The notes below the pieces were generated by a model that saw nothing but the letters and a program-made list of their open reading frames with translations, was not told the DNA's origin and searched no databases. Of a stretch of DNA of 64,000 nucleotides, positions 1 through 11,859 are shown piece by piece. This DNA comes from Hyaloscypha bicolor E (taxonomy: Eukaryota; Ascomycota; Leotiomycetes; Helotiales; Hyaloscyphaceae): positions 689,353 to 753,352 of the forward strand of contig NW_020194620.1 in NCBI RefSeq assembly GCF_002865645.1, read 5' to 3'. Each line of letters opens with the position of its first letter. Within the stretch, counting starts at the first letter, position 1. A program made the position numbers and the translations under genes.

Positions 1-340
1 CGTACAAGAGGTACTTGTGACGGCCACGGAAGTCCCCAGTCGAAATCTTGCTACGCGCAGTCCCTAGAAGAAGCCATTCGGGCATATGCTTTCGAGTTTC
101 TGGGCCACACCTGCAAAAGCTGTTGTACTCTCCCCTGGATATTCTATACTTCGATATAAATAGAAGTTTAGCTTCTCGCCCTACTGTTTGAGTCTCCTTG
201 AAGGCCGGTCGAGAGGGATCTGTAAGGCTCCTGCGCCGGCTTACCGGAGCATCTAGGTCGCAAAGTCTTTTGAAATCCATACCCGTCCTCCTTCCCCAGA
301 GGCTTAGCCAGATCTATAGAGAGAGCGTTGGCATTAAGCT
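1..340 (-). repeat. Possible 3' tail of a LINE-type retrotransposon (degenerate)
   Basis: Read on the minus strand this GC-normal stretch translates, with interruptions, into a segment with the pattern C-x-C-G-x-E-T-x2-H near its end (around 130-70), followed by basic residues. That pattern resembles the terminal CCHC-like motif after the RNase H domain of fungal LINE open reading frames. The window starts inside it, so nothing upstream can be tested. It passes directly into an AT-rich relic, which fits a repeat. It could equally be a fragment of an unrelated gene; confidence is low. Confidence 0.22.
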
Positions 341-850
341 AAAAGTAAGAGATTAATGAGACTAAAAACAAAAGCTAAAACCTTTAAAATTATAATAATT
401 ATTAAGTTTTTATATTTTATAAAAAAAGTCTAAATTATTTAAATATTAATATTTAATTTAATCCTCTTTTGACTATTAAACACTAAATTAAGTGGGTCTC
501 GAATAGGATTTGAATCCGGCCAATTAGAGGGCTAGAATCTAGTACATGTAATACACACTTTCTTTGCATTAGTAAAAATACTACTAATATTATTACTATC
601 AATACCACTATACCTCCTTTAACTAAGGAGAACTGGTCAGATCTTAGTGCCTTTATCGACGAGATACTAGTATCAGATATTACTATGGGTGAGAAGGAAT
701 AAAAATATAAATTCATTCTTAATATTATGCCACGTGATTAATATTTTCATTAAAAAAATCATAAATTACGCATAAAATTACGCATTTAATAATGGCTTGA
801 CCATTAATAAATAATAAATTTTTGACCATTAATAATAATTTAATTGATTA
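341..850. repeat. AT-rich RIP-type relic
   Basis: Base composition drops abruptly to mostly A and T, with homopolymer tracts and runs of TTAATA, then returns to normal near 855. No coding frame can be recognised. The composition matches the RIP-mutated transposon blocks further along the window, so this is most likely the remains of a mutated repeat lying in the promoter side of the HET gene at 1060. Confidence 0.6.
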
Positions 851-1059
851 AATTTTTGCTATCCCTAGCGGGGTCACAACTGACAGACCGCTGATTCCGG
901 CTTCCTGAACCTCTGAGCTTTGCACGTGACAGCAAATGGCCAATAGGGGTTGACCGGAGCCTGATGTACTTCCGAGGTTGACCACCGGTTAACATTTGAA
1001 GCAATATCCAAAGCCCCAAGGTGTCTATATCTGTATCTGTCACTTAATCCAATATCGTG

Positions 1060-3144
1060 ATGGTTGATGAGACCAAGCAAACGCGCGGATCTCCGCCTCT
1101 GCCAGTACTTGGGACATCCCAAAGGTTCTATGATATCGACGAGCGTCTCCGTCAGGCAGGCTATGAGCTCGAGTTCCCAACCTATCCTAAATCAGTATCG
1201 ATCCCTCCTCAATTTAACTTCTCCTACAAGCCTTTACAGACTGGTAAATCCATCCACCTACTGCGACTAGATCCAGCGGAAACAGAAGACGCCCCCCTCT
1301 ACGCCCGCTTTATCGACACAGGCGAGAGTGACAATCCTACCGCCTACGAGGCCATATCGTACATGTGGGGTGAGCCCATCTTTAACGCGCGGCTGCGTAT
1401 CGGGGATGGGACGGCGTGCCCCTTAGAAGAGCTCGGCATCACAGCTAATCTGGCCTCGGCACTCCGACGCTTTCGGCTGCGGGATAGCGTGCGGGTATTG
1501 TGGGCAGATGCCGTGTGTATCAACCAGAGTGACATACAAGAGAAGCAGATCCAAGTGGGCATGATGGCTGGCATCTACAAGAATGCAGCCCAGGTGCTGA
1601 TCTGGCTGGGCCCGGGTGCTGATGATGTTACGCACCGGGCCATGGATGGGTTCCGCGACTTGGCCAGATGGCTCATTGACCGTGGGCTGGGATCGGTACC
1701 GGACGACAAGTCAGATCTTGCTATGGCTCTTCTGTTTAACAAGAAATTCCTTACCATCCCAGCTGATCGCTCAGTGACTCAGATACAGGACGAAGTACTC
1801 GAGAACGGGATGGGGAAGATATACACCAACCCCTACTTCTCGCGCATGTGGATCGTGCAGGAGATTGCCCTCGCTAGTAGGGCCATCATCTACCAGGGCC
1901 AATGCGAGCTTGAGTGGACCACCTTTGCCATAGCCATGATGGGGCTCAAAGCCATGGTCGACAACCGGTCTAACATGTTTGTCTATGACGAGAAGATGCT
2001 GCGCCGTGCTGCCGAGATTGCGGAGGTCCAGTTGATGTTTACGCTGTGCAGCGGACCCCCAAGGCTTGATGGAAAACCCCTTGACGCCTTCGGCGCCAGC
2101 ATGCGCAAGCTTCGAGGGCAGACCTGTGCAGACGATAGAGACCGAATATACGCCCTACTAAGTCTGCAGACCGGCGACCGCACAGTCCACATGAAGCCTG
2201 ACTACTCTCTAGCACTAAATGACATATTTCTAGATTTTGCCCGCAAAGCCTTAGAGAGCGGGAGGCTCGAGGTCCTGTATGACGCCGGAACGTGGGATCG
2301 GCAGTTTTCTCCCAGCCAACTTCGTGCTGAGCAGGGTTTCCTACCCTCTTGGGTGCCCGATTACCGCAGCCCGAGCCCGGCTCGCCAGCTGTCCTGGCTC
2401 GCACGTTACGTTGAAGCCAAAAACTATGAACTGCTGGAGTCGGAGCAAACAAAGATTGGCGGCAAGGGGTTCATACTCGAGATAGAGGCGTTCTGCCTCC
2501 TCCAAATCTCCGACTGTGTCTCCAGGGAGTTCCCCGACCCCAGGATTCATATAGGCGGCCAACCGGGCTGCTTCGAGGCTACAAGGGAGCACGTCCTAGC
2601 ATGCCGTGAGATGTTCAAGAGGGTCAGCCAATCGAACGAGTATCCTTTGGGCGGCGACGCAGAGACGGCCTTCTGGTCGACTCTGGTCACAAAGTCTTCC
2701 TGCCTGACCAGCCAAACCGTCACGGGCTTCGGCGACAACATGGTTTACTCTGCAGAGGGGCTGAGAAATGCGTCGGAAATGTTCAAGGCGCATTGCCTGG
2801 ATGAGAATGGTGAGGTGTTTAAGGACAGGTTCAATGTGAGCGTGAACCGCAGCTGGGCGATTAGCAAGGCAAGCTTCGACGTGGCCACGGCCATAGTGTT
2901 CTACGAGACCGTGCGGGACACTATTGCTGATGTCCCGTTCTTCGTGAGCGACGACGGCCTTGTCGGTCTGGCCGCCCCAGGTACAATGGTGGGCGACATA
3001 GTTGTATGTGTTAAAGGCTCTGCGATCCCGTTAGTCCTTCGACCTTCGCCGGTTCGAGGCTTGTGCTCACTTGTAGGATCATGTTACCTGGCCGGTTATT
3101 GCCCGTTTTACATAGAGCGGTATCAGACTTATTCGCTATTCTGA
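1060..3144 (+). CDS. HET-domain (heterokaryon incompatibility) protein
   Basis: Uninterrupted 694-codon frame; the ATG at 1060 is the first in frame. A HET domain (Pfam HET, PF06985) begins near residue 95 with YEAISYMWGEP. It continues through a block around residue 145 (VLWADAVCINQSD) and the IYKNAAQVLIWLGP block near 170, with MWIVQEIALAS near 265. These are the canonical HET sub-motifs. The C-terminal part ends with the usual 'GD.VV...G...PLVLR...LVGSCYLAGY' type tail, so the protein looks full length. HET proteins of known function trigger growth arrest or cell death when unlike fungal individuals fuse; most paralogues are uncharacterised, so the partner here is unknown. No signal peptide or membrane segment is visible. 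The gene stands between a degraded repeat and a gene-free stretch, a common setting for this fast-evolving family. Confidence 0.9.
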   Translation: MVDETKQTRGSPPLPVLGTSQRFYDIDERLRQAGYELEFPTYPKSVSIPPQFNFSYKPLQTGKSIHLLRLDPAETEDAPLYARFIDTGESDNPTAYEAISYMWGEPIFNARLRIGDGTACPLEELGITANLASALRRFRLRDSVRVLWADAVCINQSDIQEKQIQVGMMAGIYKNAAQVLIWLGPGADDVTHRAMDGFRDLARWLIDRGLGSVPDDKSDLAMALLFNKKFLTIPADRSVTQIQDEVLENGMGKIYTNPYFSRMWIVQEIALASRAIIYQGQCELEWTTFAIAMMGLKAMVDNRSNMFVYDEKMLRRAAEIAEVQLMFTLCSGPPRLDGKPLDAFGASMRKLRGQTCADDRDRIYALLSLQTGDRTVHMKPDYSLALNDIFLDFARKALESGRLEVLYDAGTWDRQFSPSQLRAEQGFLPSWVPDYRSPSPARQLSWLARYVEAKNYELLESEQTKIGGKGFILEIEAFCLLQISDCVSREFPDPRIHIGGQPGCFEATREHVLACREMFKRVSQSNEYPLGGDAETAFWSTLVTKSSCLTSQTVTGFGDNMVYSAEGLRNASEMFKAHCLDENGEVFKDRFNVSVNRSWAISKASFDVATAIVFYETVRDTIADVPFFVSDDGLVGLAAPGTMVGDIVVCVKGSAIPLVLRPSPVRGLCSLVGSCYLAGYCPFYIERYQTYSLF

Positions 3145-4488
3145 TAACCCTAGTGGTCGTAAATACATTCCTTCTAGTCAGCTTTTCCATATAGCAACAC
3201 TAGCCAGAGGTTATCCCGGATTCAAGCCCAGACGGCAGCAGCCTACTCTCGCTTCTTAATCTAACTCGAGTTAAAACAATAATGAATCATTCTGGCTTAA
3301 GCTGGCTCAAGTTCTTGGTCCAGAGAGGGAATGGCTTAGCTTAGTCTTCGAGTGATTCAATTTTTCTGCTACTAGGGAAGTACACGTGACCTTTACGCTA
3401 AGAATATACCAAAAATTGGGTACAAAGTGTCCCTACAGCCAATTTTGGATGTGCTTGCATCAGGCTGCAGCGAGATAACCTCTAGAAAGTATTCTTCTAT
3501 CGGCACAAGCGCACCCCAGAAATTCGTCAAATCATTAAACCATTGAATTTTTGGACTGACACTGATTTCGACTCTTACTGTACAATTGTTACGTGCTGTG
3601 CACAGGCGTATATATAGCTTCTTCACCGCCCTTAGGGCACGATCATTCATACATATTTATACCAAACACACCACATTCCACTTCCACAGCTTGTCCAGGC
3701 CGTGACAACAATACAGTAGCATAAGAATAAATTATATTAAACGTTAAACATGGACATCGTCTATGACATAAAGTACAAAACGTGTATCTAATTCAACGGC
3801 TTTTTATTTGATCGAAATATGGAAGTGCCATATGAAATGTAGGTCAAAAATAAACAAATCTTTGAGACTTGAGGACCGCAAATAGGTAAGAATTGGCTCT
3901 GCTCTGCGATGACAATTAGCAAGCGGTACCTTGGAGTACATCTCGGTAGGGGTGCACATCCACAAGGGTCCAGAAGTGGAGCCCGCTTAAAAAAGTTATC
4001 TAAAAAACTCGCGACACGAAGCTGGGAGCTGAAAAGCTTGAAACGTTGGACCTTAACTAGTCCCGTTAGGTAAGCTGGAAGTACTGGAAATACTGCCTCG
4101 GAGGCGGCAGATTGTGCTGGTTTTGAGTTACATTACAACTTCCAATCTTCATCTGAAAGATGGTTGCATAGTACAACCGATTCCTTTATTTAAGCTGAGC
4201 TTATTCGAGGTGTTCGTTTCGTTCCCCTCTCTCTATCTATTGCCGATCTCCGTACTTTCCTGTCCTGTCCTGTCCATCTCGGTTCTCATATCTATTGTTA
4301 CAATCCCCCTATTCTGAGAAAACGAAAGAAAAAAAGGAAGACAGCCATGCAAATCATAAGGGCTCAAATAAGAGCGGGTATCGTGCACCCCCAAAACGCC
4401 GAGACATTCACCCCCATTTCATTTCATCCTTTCTTTCATATACCCATCCATCCATTTTCAGCCCCTTCCATTCAAATCCCATGCCAAA
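3145..4488. other. Intergenic, no gene recognised
   Basis: About 1.3 kb between the convergent 3' ends of the HET gene and the Ebp1-like gene. Several small open frames occur but none has family motifs, splice structure or a credible length. Pyrimidine-rich TCCTGTCC and CTCTCTAT runs at about 4230-4280 are simple low-complexity sequence. Confidence 0.5.
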
Positions 4489-7253
4489 TCAAGCCAAGTC
4501 TCTCTTCCATCCTATTTTCTCCCTCCTGCTATATTTCTCCAACACATCACAGACATATGTCAACGCCTCACCAGCCGTAGACCAAGGGCCGAGAACCTCC
4601 CTCGCCCCCAGCTCCTGCAAGGCCCCACGTCCCCTCCCAACGTTACTCCAACACTTCTCGCGGCCCCGCTGGTTGATCACCAATCCCTTGACCGCCTCCT
4701 CCCCATCCTTCTCCTTATCCCCGTCCGCATGCCGCCTCTCCTCCACCATCCGCGCGAAGATCCGCGCGCACTCCTCCCTCATCAATCCGCCGATATTCGC
4801 GCTCAACACGCTCAACACGGGATACACTCGTGCTTCGCGCTCAACAAACTCCCAGAGTCTAACGCCATCGATCCACACTTTATCATTCGTGCCCTGCCTC
4901 CTGGCTACTTTCTCTTGCATGGCCCAGCAGTTCATGTACGTTACTAAACACTCCAGGCCGACGCAAACTCCGAGTTTCTTCTCGCGCTCGGTAATCGCTT
5001 CCCTGTTTCCACCCTTGGTTTTTAGGTACTCGTCCATTTTCCTCTTCAGCTTGAGTGCGGACTCAGCAAAGCGCTTCTCATCCGCACGAAGAGGATCGTG
5101 TTCTGGGTTCGGGGGTACGGAGCCATTGATACGTGGTTTTTCCGCCGAGGCAGGGGTGCTGGTGGAAGTTTGCGGGGTCCGAGAAAGGCCGTCGTTGGAA
5201 TCGACACGGCGCATCGCGATGGATGCGGATTTCATGGTCTCTCCTTTCTTGGGTGTTGAGAGGATGGATTTTTGAGATGGGGCGGTAAGAGCGGGGGATT
5301 TGAAGGGTGGGTCGAGGGAACGGTGGGATTTAGAGACATCGATTGGGTCGGGGCCTTTGTTTTGACGCTTAGGTGCTGGTTCGGAGGTACGGGAGTCGAA
5401 GGAATCGTTGGAGCGTTTCTTCGGTACTGCGGGTGCTGCTGCGGGTTTTGTGATCTTGGAAAGGGGAACATCGTCTTCATCTTCGGTATCCCGGGCTTTG
5501 GACGTCGATCTGAGGCGCTCTTTTTCGAGTTGCAGGAATATTCTATCGGGGCGAGGCTTGAGACCAAGAATGCGTCGGATGTCTTCTCCTTTCCGTTTCT
5601 TGTACTTCAGCCTCACAATTAATCTCTCTGGTCTGTCCTTGGACTTGCTGGATTCTCCATGGTTCTTCTTTGGCGGATGTCCAACCTTAGGGGTGACCGT
5701 CTTCCGAGCAACGCCTGGAGTATCCGGTTGTCGAGACTTTTCGTAACGGACTTCGGGGGTGCTCAGAGCAGCATGTTTCTCAGCCTTTTCGGCCGACTTC
5801 TGCTGTAAGCGTACCAACTCGTCCTCTATAATCTGTGGTAGTGTTGGAGACAAAAGGGCAGGTAGAGGAGCGAGTGGTGATTTTGGTGGTGGTGAGAGTG
5901 GAGAGGATTCGGGCTGTGAAGGCTTCTTAACCACAATAGTATCTGGGCCGACCTTGAATTTGGAGGGTGTACTTTGCGAAGAATTCTTGCCAGATTCGAG
6001 TTTCTTCGAGAAGCCTGATGTTGGTTGTGACTTCAGAGCAGGGCTGCTATCTAGATCTGCCGGAAGAGGTGATAAGAGAGGTGGAAGATCCAGGGGCTTC
6101 TCGGATGATGGCTTAGAAATGGGATTTGGTTTGTTAGGAGTTTCCTTCTTCGGTTGAGGTGATTGATGTTGTGGCTTATTATGAAGGTTGAGTCCCAGCT
6201 TTCCAGTCGGAGTCTCAGGCTTTCGAGGAAGGGAATTCGATGAACTTGAAGGTATTCTTGACTGCTCGATCTTGGTACGCTTCTCCGGTTGTGAAGCGTC
6301 ACCTGACCCGAGCGGTCTCTTTTGTTGCTTATGTTCGGGTTGTTGCTTGAGATCCGGGTTCTTGCGTGCAGGAGACGGAGGTCGAGGAGGCAGGCCATGA
6401 ATTCGGACATTATTCGGTTGTGATTGCGGCTTCTGATGAGGCTTATTGGCAACTTTGACTTGAAGAGGATTCTTTGTTGGCTCAACATGACCATTCGTAG
6501 TTGGGCGCGGCTTTTCTTGTAGTGCAGTAGAACTCCGAGCTGCAGTAGGTCTAGACTGCATTAGCGAAGCTCCAAAGAAAGTCGGATGATCTACTTACTT
6601 CTCCGTCTCCTTGCTTAGCCTCTTCTCCGCAGAGATAGAGCTGACCGCTGCACGCACACCATTCTGCTTGACCGGGCCCTCCAAAGAAGACATCCTACTC
6701 ATCGGAGTGCCCGCAGTAACCGCACTTGTATTCCGTGAGTGTCCCGGCTTGCGCTCCGCATCCACAGCAACCGGTTTCGGCGAAGGCCTGATCCCCTTCT
6801 CCTTCAAATTCTTATAATCAGAGAACGACATTTTGACAGCCGCCTTCTTCAGATCCTTCGCAGGGTTCGGGGTCGTGGTGCTGCTGCGCGCATCTGCGCT
6901 TCCTGGTGATGCGACCTGGTTGTATATCTCGTCGTGCCAGTCCCCGCGCGCAGCTGCGACGCCGCGATCGCCGTCCGAGATCATGGTCATGTACTGCAGC
7001 TGCTTGACCTCGTTGGGGTCGAAGGGCAGCCTCTCGTACTCGTGGTAGTAGTGGTTATAAAAGGGGTCGTCGGTCGAGACATTGAGGAGGTGGGGTTCCT
7101 GGGGAGATGTGATGAGCTGGGACACTGAGATGGAGGGAAAAAGAAACCTACAGAGGGCAGGAAGCGGTTCTTCAGCGCGGCGATCTGCTTGTCGACCAGT
7201 CCCAAGCCTTTCTGTGCTGCCACAGCGCCCGGCCTGGCCTGCTTGGTCTCCAT
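4489..7253 (-). CDS. Ebp1-like (ELL-binding) nuclear protein, disordered with conserved C-terminus
   Basis: Proposed structure: complement of 7152-7253, 6599-7116 and 4489-6550, giving about 893 aa. The second intron (6551-6598, 48 nt) has donor GTAAGT and acceptor TCTAG and keeps the frame. The first intron is only 35 nt (7117-7151) and lacks a clear branch site, so its borders are tentative. The N-terminus (METKQARPGAVAAQKGLGL) and the segment around DDPFYNHYYHEYERLPFDP look conserved. The centre is a long K/P/S-rich, probably disordered basic region. The last ~150 residues are helical (LKLKRKMDEYLK, then LGLECLVTYMNCW-like helices) and recall the C-terminal homology domain of AF4/FMR2 proteins and fission-yeast Ebp1. 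Ebp1 works with Ell1 and Eaf1 to stimulate RNA polymerase II elongation. That assignment is from memory of the family; a generic fungal nuclear protein is the alternative. Confidence 0.6.
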
Positions 7254-8543
7254 GCTAGACTCTGCTGCTCGTCAAAAGCTGGTAGGAGATCCGAGGTTGT
7301 GGGTCTGGAGATTCTTTGGGGGAGGGTTGAAGTTTGGAGAAGTTGGAAGGGCAAGGGAAGAGAGGGCTCGTACATCAGAAGCAGATATCCCTCGATGCGC
7401 ACTCTTTGTGTTATAGTGCTGGAGTGAATGTCGAGTGTTGTTGGGTATTATAGTGAGCTATTGTCTCTTGATCAAGAGCCATTCATGGTCGCATGGCGGA
7501 ATCCCTTTGGCCTGGCCTCCCACCCACGGTGCAGCGCGCCGTCATGAAAGTTCGCGCGACTCCTTCCAATTGCGCCGGGCCTGCTCCTCATCAATGGCGA
7601 GTGCGATGGTAGAACGGACTGTCCGTCGGTGTTGTCGAGTCGCGTGGAGCTGTGCTGTGCTGTGTCTGGGGTGTGGTGTAGTGTCGGGGATGGGGGTCGG
7701 GGTCGGGGTCAGATTCTCGGTCGATGGCCAGACGTGCCAGGCGTGCCAGGCTAAGTCGCTGCTCGGATGGAAGCGCACTGCAGTTGCGGAACGTGTGGCT
7801 GGGATCCTGCGGTTCGCTCCTCAGTCCAGTCCACGCCAGCCCGGGATTGGCTTTGCGTCACGCAGCACGCAGCACGCAGCACGCTTGTTGGCGCTCCGTT
7901 CACACTCAATACTCCGAAGTACTGATCAACCAATATATACATGCATACACACATACACACAAACCCTCGTCCAGGCATGGAGTTTGCAGTCCCCATGCAA
8001 TCGCCTGCACATATCCGGAAAATGCGGCACCGTGAACTCTCCTCTATCTATCTCGAGTGCCGATTCCCACGTGAGCGACTGCAATCCACGTTCTGCTGCC
8101 CAACAGCCGCAGTGCCGCCGCCGTAATGAGCAGGGACCGCACCTCGTGGAAGCCAGGCCGCCAGGCGGCGCACGGTAGGGCGGCGAATCAGAGACGGGAG
8201 CAGATGAAATGGGATGAGGCACGTGATATCTGATTGAGGTAGGGACTCTATCCAGGTACTCTATCCAGAAAGTATTGCAGTCAGGTTGAAAGCATTTCCT
8301 GACCGTAGATGCAGATGCAGTCCATTGAATGAGCCATGCATGTCTTTATGAGCCAGCAGCAGCCAGTTTCCCCTTTGCAGAGCAAGCAGAAAACATGCCC
8401 CCCGCCGTATGATCCCTCCACGCTCCGCGCTCTCCCTTCCATCCTATGCGTTTTTTATGGTACAATATTATGCTATACAGTAATCACATCCAAACCCGCC
8501 CAACTCCATGCTAATGACCATGCCTCGGTGATGCAGCAAATGC
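7254..8543. other. Intergenic: promoter of the Ebp1-like gene and 3' region of SUZ12
   Basis: This 1.3-kb stretch contains GC-rich simple repeats (GGGGTCGGGGTCGGGGTC near 7690; CACGCAG repeats near 7860) and a CA-rich run near 7945. A 247-codon open frame at 7435-8178 is low complexity without motifs and is taken as chance. The promoter of the minus-strand gene lies at the left end. Confidence 0.5.
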
Positions 8544-11156
8544 TCAAGAAAGACAATGATTGCACTTCCAGATTCCCGTTGTCGGCCGTCCAAACTCCTC
8601 TGCTGCACACCTGGGGTGGAAGAAGCGTCCAGGGCAGCGCTGGAAAGGTTAGCGAATTCAACTGAAGCATTCAGGGACGGAAAATCTTACAGCACCACGA
8701 CAAATCACCCGATTAGGAGGTTGAGTGTGTTCCCCGCAAATGCAATCCATCAGCGCTCGAGGTTTTGGTGGAGCGGCGTCATTCATATCGATGTCCTTGC
8801 CCCTGTTGGCTCTCTCTGCCGCTCTCAAGATATCGACGCATCTCTCAAGCGTTCTCTCCTCCACCACCCCCCGAAGAATGAAGACCTCCATTAACTTCAT
8901 GAATTCCTTCTTTCGGCTGTTTTTCTCTGCGAACCATTTTTTGTGGCTTTCCGTGAATCGTATCAGGGCTTCAGGTAGATATTTTGGGCTGGTGAGATGC
9001 TCGTTAATTATGAACGGGTTGTATGTATTGATGAAATCCTTTTCCTCAAACGTAACATCCGTAAAGTCGTTTATCAGATCGCGGCTCTTCTGTCGAAGCC
9101 AGCCTTCCTCTTTCTCGTCATCACTGTTCGGTAATTCTTCACCTGGCTTCAGGATGCGCTTGGTGATCGTATCATAAAGTGGTTTGGCCGTCTTTGGAAC
9201 GTAATAGATTTTCCGGGGCCGAAGCTGGAGCTTGGACTTGATGGAGTCCTCAAAATCCATCAAGTCGTCGGTGTCGTTGGATGTGTTTGGTGAACTATGG
9301 CGAGATTCGTGTGGGGAAGAAGACAGAGAGGAATCGTGACGGTCGAGGAGGTGATCAGGCCAAGTATTGTGAAGAGGCCCATGTCGTCCTTTGCTCCAGG
9401 ACTCATCCCCACCCAAATTCTTTGCCAGATCAAACAAGGTCATTGACTGGCCAAACTGATGCGTCTTCTGCCGCTCAGCGTTCATTGTAGGTCCAGTCCG
9501 AGTTTTGCACACTTCCACGAAGAATGAGATTCTTGGTGGGTTTGCCTTTCGGAGATGGAACTTGAACATGGTGTGGTCTGTATGGAGGTGGAGTCTTAGA
9601 TCATCAACGTGGCTGCAATGACTATTGCAAAATGGACAGTCCAATCCTGGTATGATTGTCTGTTGCTTCACGCCTGTCTCGGCTGCATCTCCTTTCCCAA
9701 AATTGTAGGTCACACTGATATCTTCGTCGCCCAATCCTCGTTGCTCAGGTTTGAAGTTGATCTTGCGAACTCGAGGAGACTTGCCCTGTGCTTGGGCGCT
9801 AAGAGTCTTCAAGTTGTACGTGGCGACATTTGACCGCTTCCTCTGCGAGCGATCTGCTGGGCTATTTGATGCTGAGATATCTTCCCGCAGGCGACGAACC
9901 GGCGACTCCAGAATATTGACGCTCGCTGGAGGAGGCAGAATCGCTCGAGATGTCTCCTCCACTTTCGGTGTTCTTAGAGGTAAAGTTTGAGGACATAAAT
10001 GACTTGGAAGCGCCCATTTGATCTCGATTCTCAATGTGTAAGGCAGGACTTGCTTGGCTGTCTTTGCAAAGTCCTGTAGCTGTAACTCCAGTACTCTGTT
10101 CTGTCGTTCTGGATCAAGGAGAGCGTCAAGCCGAGCTTCCGTCTTACAAAAAAGGTGCAGCTCATCGCGGGTCATTTGATGGTCTTCGAGGGCTGCCGAT
10201 ATAGGGCTAGGAGGGCCATCTTCGATCGATCGTAGTTGTTCAACTGTAGGAATATCTACTGGAGGCCAATCTTTGTGGCTTCCAACAGGCTCAACGAGAA
10301 CCTGTAAATTGTACTTATCGGCAAAGTCGAATTTGAAGGGTGACCATTGGCCGTTGGGTTTTCTGAACCTCCGATTTAAGTGAAACCGGTCTGGTTGAAA
10401 TAAAAAGGGCTCTGACATGATAAACTCCCTCGAGATGCAATTGTCCTCTCCAAAGGTAATCCGTAAAGTACACCACGTGGTGTCTCGACAGATTTCGGTG
10501 TAGTCTGCCGGCCGTACATCTCCAGGATTCTCATCGTTCTTGGCAAGGAAGATCATTACTGTGCATCTGCATTTGATGTCGATTTGAGATTTTCTAGGGT
10601 GTGAAATCGCGAATCTTTCAACGTCAACGGCCGATGCAGGGCTGATCTCAACAATGTCCACTCGTAGAGATTTCTTGAACTGCGTTGGGGTCTTGCTCAA
10701 GATGCTGTTGATTTGAGTTTTGCTCGATTTTGATAAGGCTCCATCTGATTGGACAGGCGTGACCGAGCGAGGCTTGCCATAGAAGTCTGATGGCTGAAGG
10801 AGCCCAGGCTTCCCAGGCAATCGGACGAGACTCCTACTGCCCTCGTTCGTCACCTGACCAAGCGGTTTTCGAACCCCAGAATCATCGCCAATCTGAGAAA
10901 CACGACTGCTGTCATCGCTGTAGTTGACCCGCCTCCGCTTGGCGGGTCTTGGGTCCTCATCTTCCTCATCGTCTGAGGCCGCAGGCTCAGGTCTCGGCCT
11001 CGGAGATCGTAAAGACGAAAACGCTTTCCCCATGGCTAGAGATCGCAAGACGCTGCGCACATTCCTCCGAAGGTAAATGCGCCTGGGGGCTTGTTGCTTG
11101 TAGATGAAGGCTATGAGGGCAGCGTCTCCTTCTCCTCTAAAGGTTGCGACTGACAT
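8544..11156 (-). CDS. SUZ12-type Polycomb repressive complex 2 subunit with C-terminal PHD-like finger
   Basis: Two exons: complement of 8691-11156 and 8544-8639, 853 aa. The intron (8640-8690, 51 nt) has donor GTAAGA, branch GCTAAC and acceptor CCAG and is phase 0. A C2H2 zinc finger lies near residues 500-525 (CPFCNSHCSH...LHLHTDH). A VEFS box follows near residues 645-785 (RPRKIYYVP, then KDFINTYNPFI and FILRGVVEERTLERCVDIL). Zinc finger followed by VEFS is the diagnostic order of SUZ12. SUZ12 scaffolds the EZH2-type methyltransferase and EED, placing H3K27me3 for facultative heterochromatin. After the VEFS box the exon junction completes a cysteine-rich module, CICG...C...C...FHPRC...W.C..C, which looks like a PHD finger and is absent from animal SUZ12. 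The N-terminal ~80 residues are basic and low complexity; the ATG at 11156 is the first in frame. Confidence 0.88.
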
Positions 11157-11859
11157 CGCTCATATCGTTAAAAGGCCCCGGCTAGCCTGTAACCGGCCGC
11201 AGCGTCCATACAAAGAGTGACTGTCTAGTCTCTGGGTGCGGGCAGTGAATGGTGGTGCGCTGTGAAGGAAAGCCAAGGTGAAGGTGACTGACTACGTTGG
11301 ATTCTGGGACCCTAAGAAAGCGCGTCGGAGATGCGATTTTGACCACCTGTTGATGTACCAAGGAAAGAACAGCAAAGGCGCGTCGCAAGCAGCCTAATCA
11401 TCGGTGCAAGCTGTCCGGGCACACACAGGCTCGATCAGAGAGGCCCAGGGTGGTGCATGAACTTGAGCAGCTGCCAGAGTGAAGGTTGTCGCAATGTTTG
11501 GTGTTTATACTCCGCGCGCTTGTTAGCGATGGCGGGAGACGATCAAATTTCTTTGGGTGGAATTCACTGCCTCACCAGCCACAGTGAGGCATTCACGCTA
11601 AAATCTACAAGCGAGGCGCTAAGTTTTAGCTGCTGCAAGATCCACAAGGCTGATCCGCCGTTTTCTCGTTTTCTAGTTTTGTACGTACAGACCAAAAGTG
11701 ACTTGTGAATGCTTCAAACATCTGCGACGTCCAACCCAAATACACTCAACAACGCAGCGGCTATTTTCCGATATTCGCACGCCTCCCTTCGCCGCTTTTA
11801 GCATCACTTGATGGTTTGATAGCGCAAACATTCACGGGCTCACTGCCTCCGCCTTCAAC
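11157..11859. promoter_or_regulatory. Shared divergent promoter region, SUZ12 (-) and F-box gene (+)
   Basis: The two start codons face away from each other across 703 bp with no intervening gene, so both promoters must lie here. No TATA box or known operator stands out. Small open frames on both strands are unsupported. Confidence 0.45.

Noticed and set aside
490..560. tRNA-like 3' half on the minus strand with a GGATTCAAATCC T-arm-like stem and CGAGACCCA end
   Set aside because: No matching 5' acceptor strand, D-arm or valid anticodon stem upstream; at best a decayed fragment.
4295..5275. 326-codon open frame on the plus strand
   Set aside because: Antisense to the conserved C-terminal part of the Ebp1-like gene; residue composition is that of a shadow frame.
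7435..8178. 247-codon open frame on the plus strand
   Set aside because: Low-complexity, no family motif, contains a GGGGTC tandem; lies in the promoter of the Ebp1-like gene. Treated as chance.
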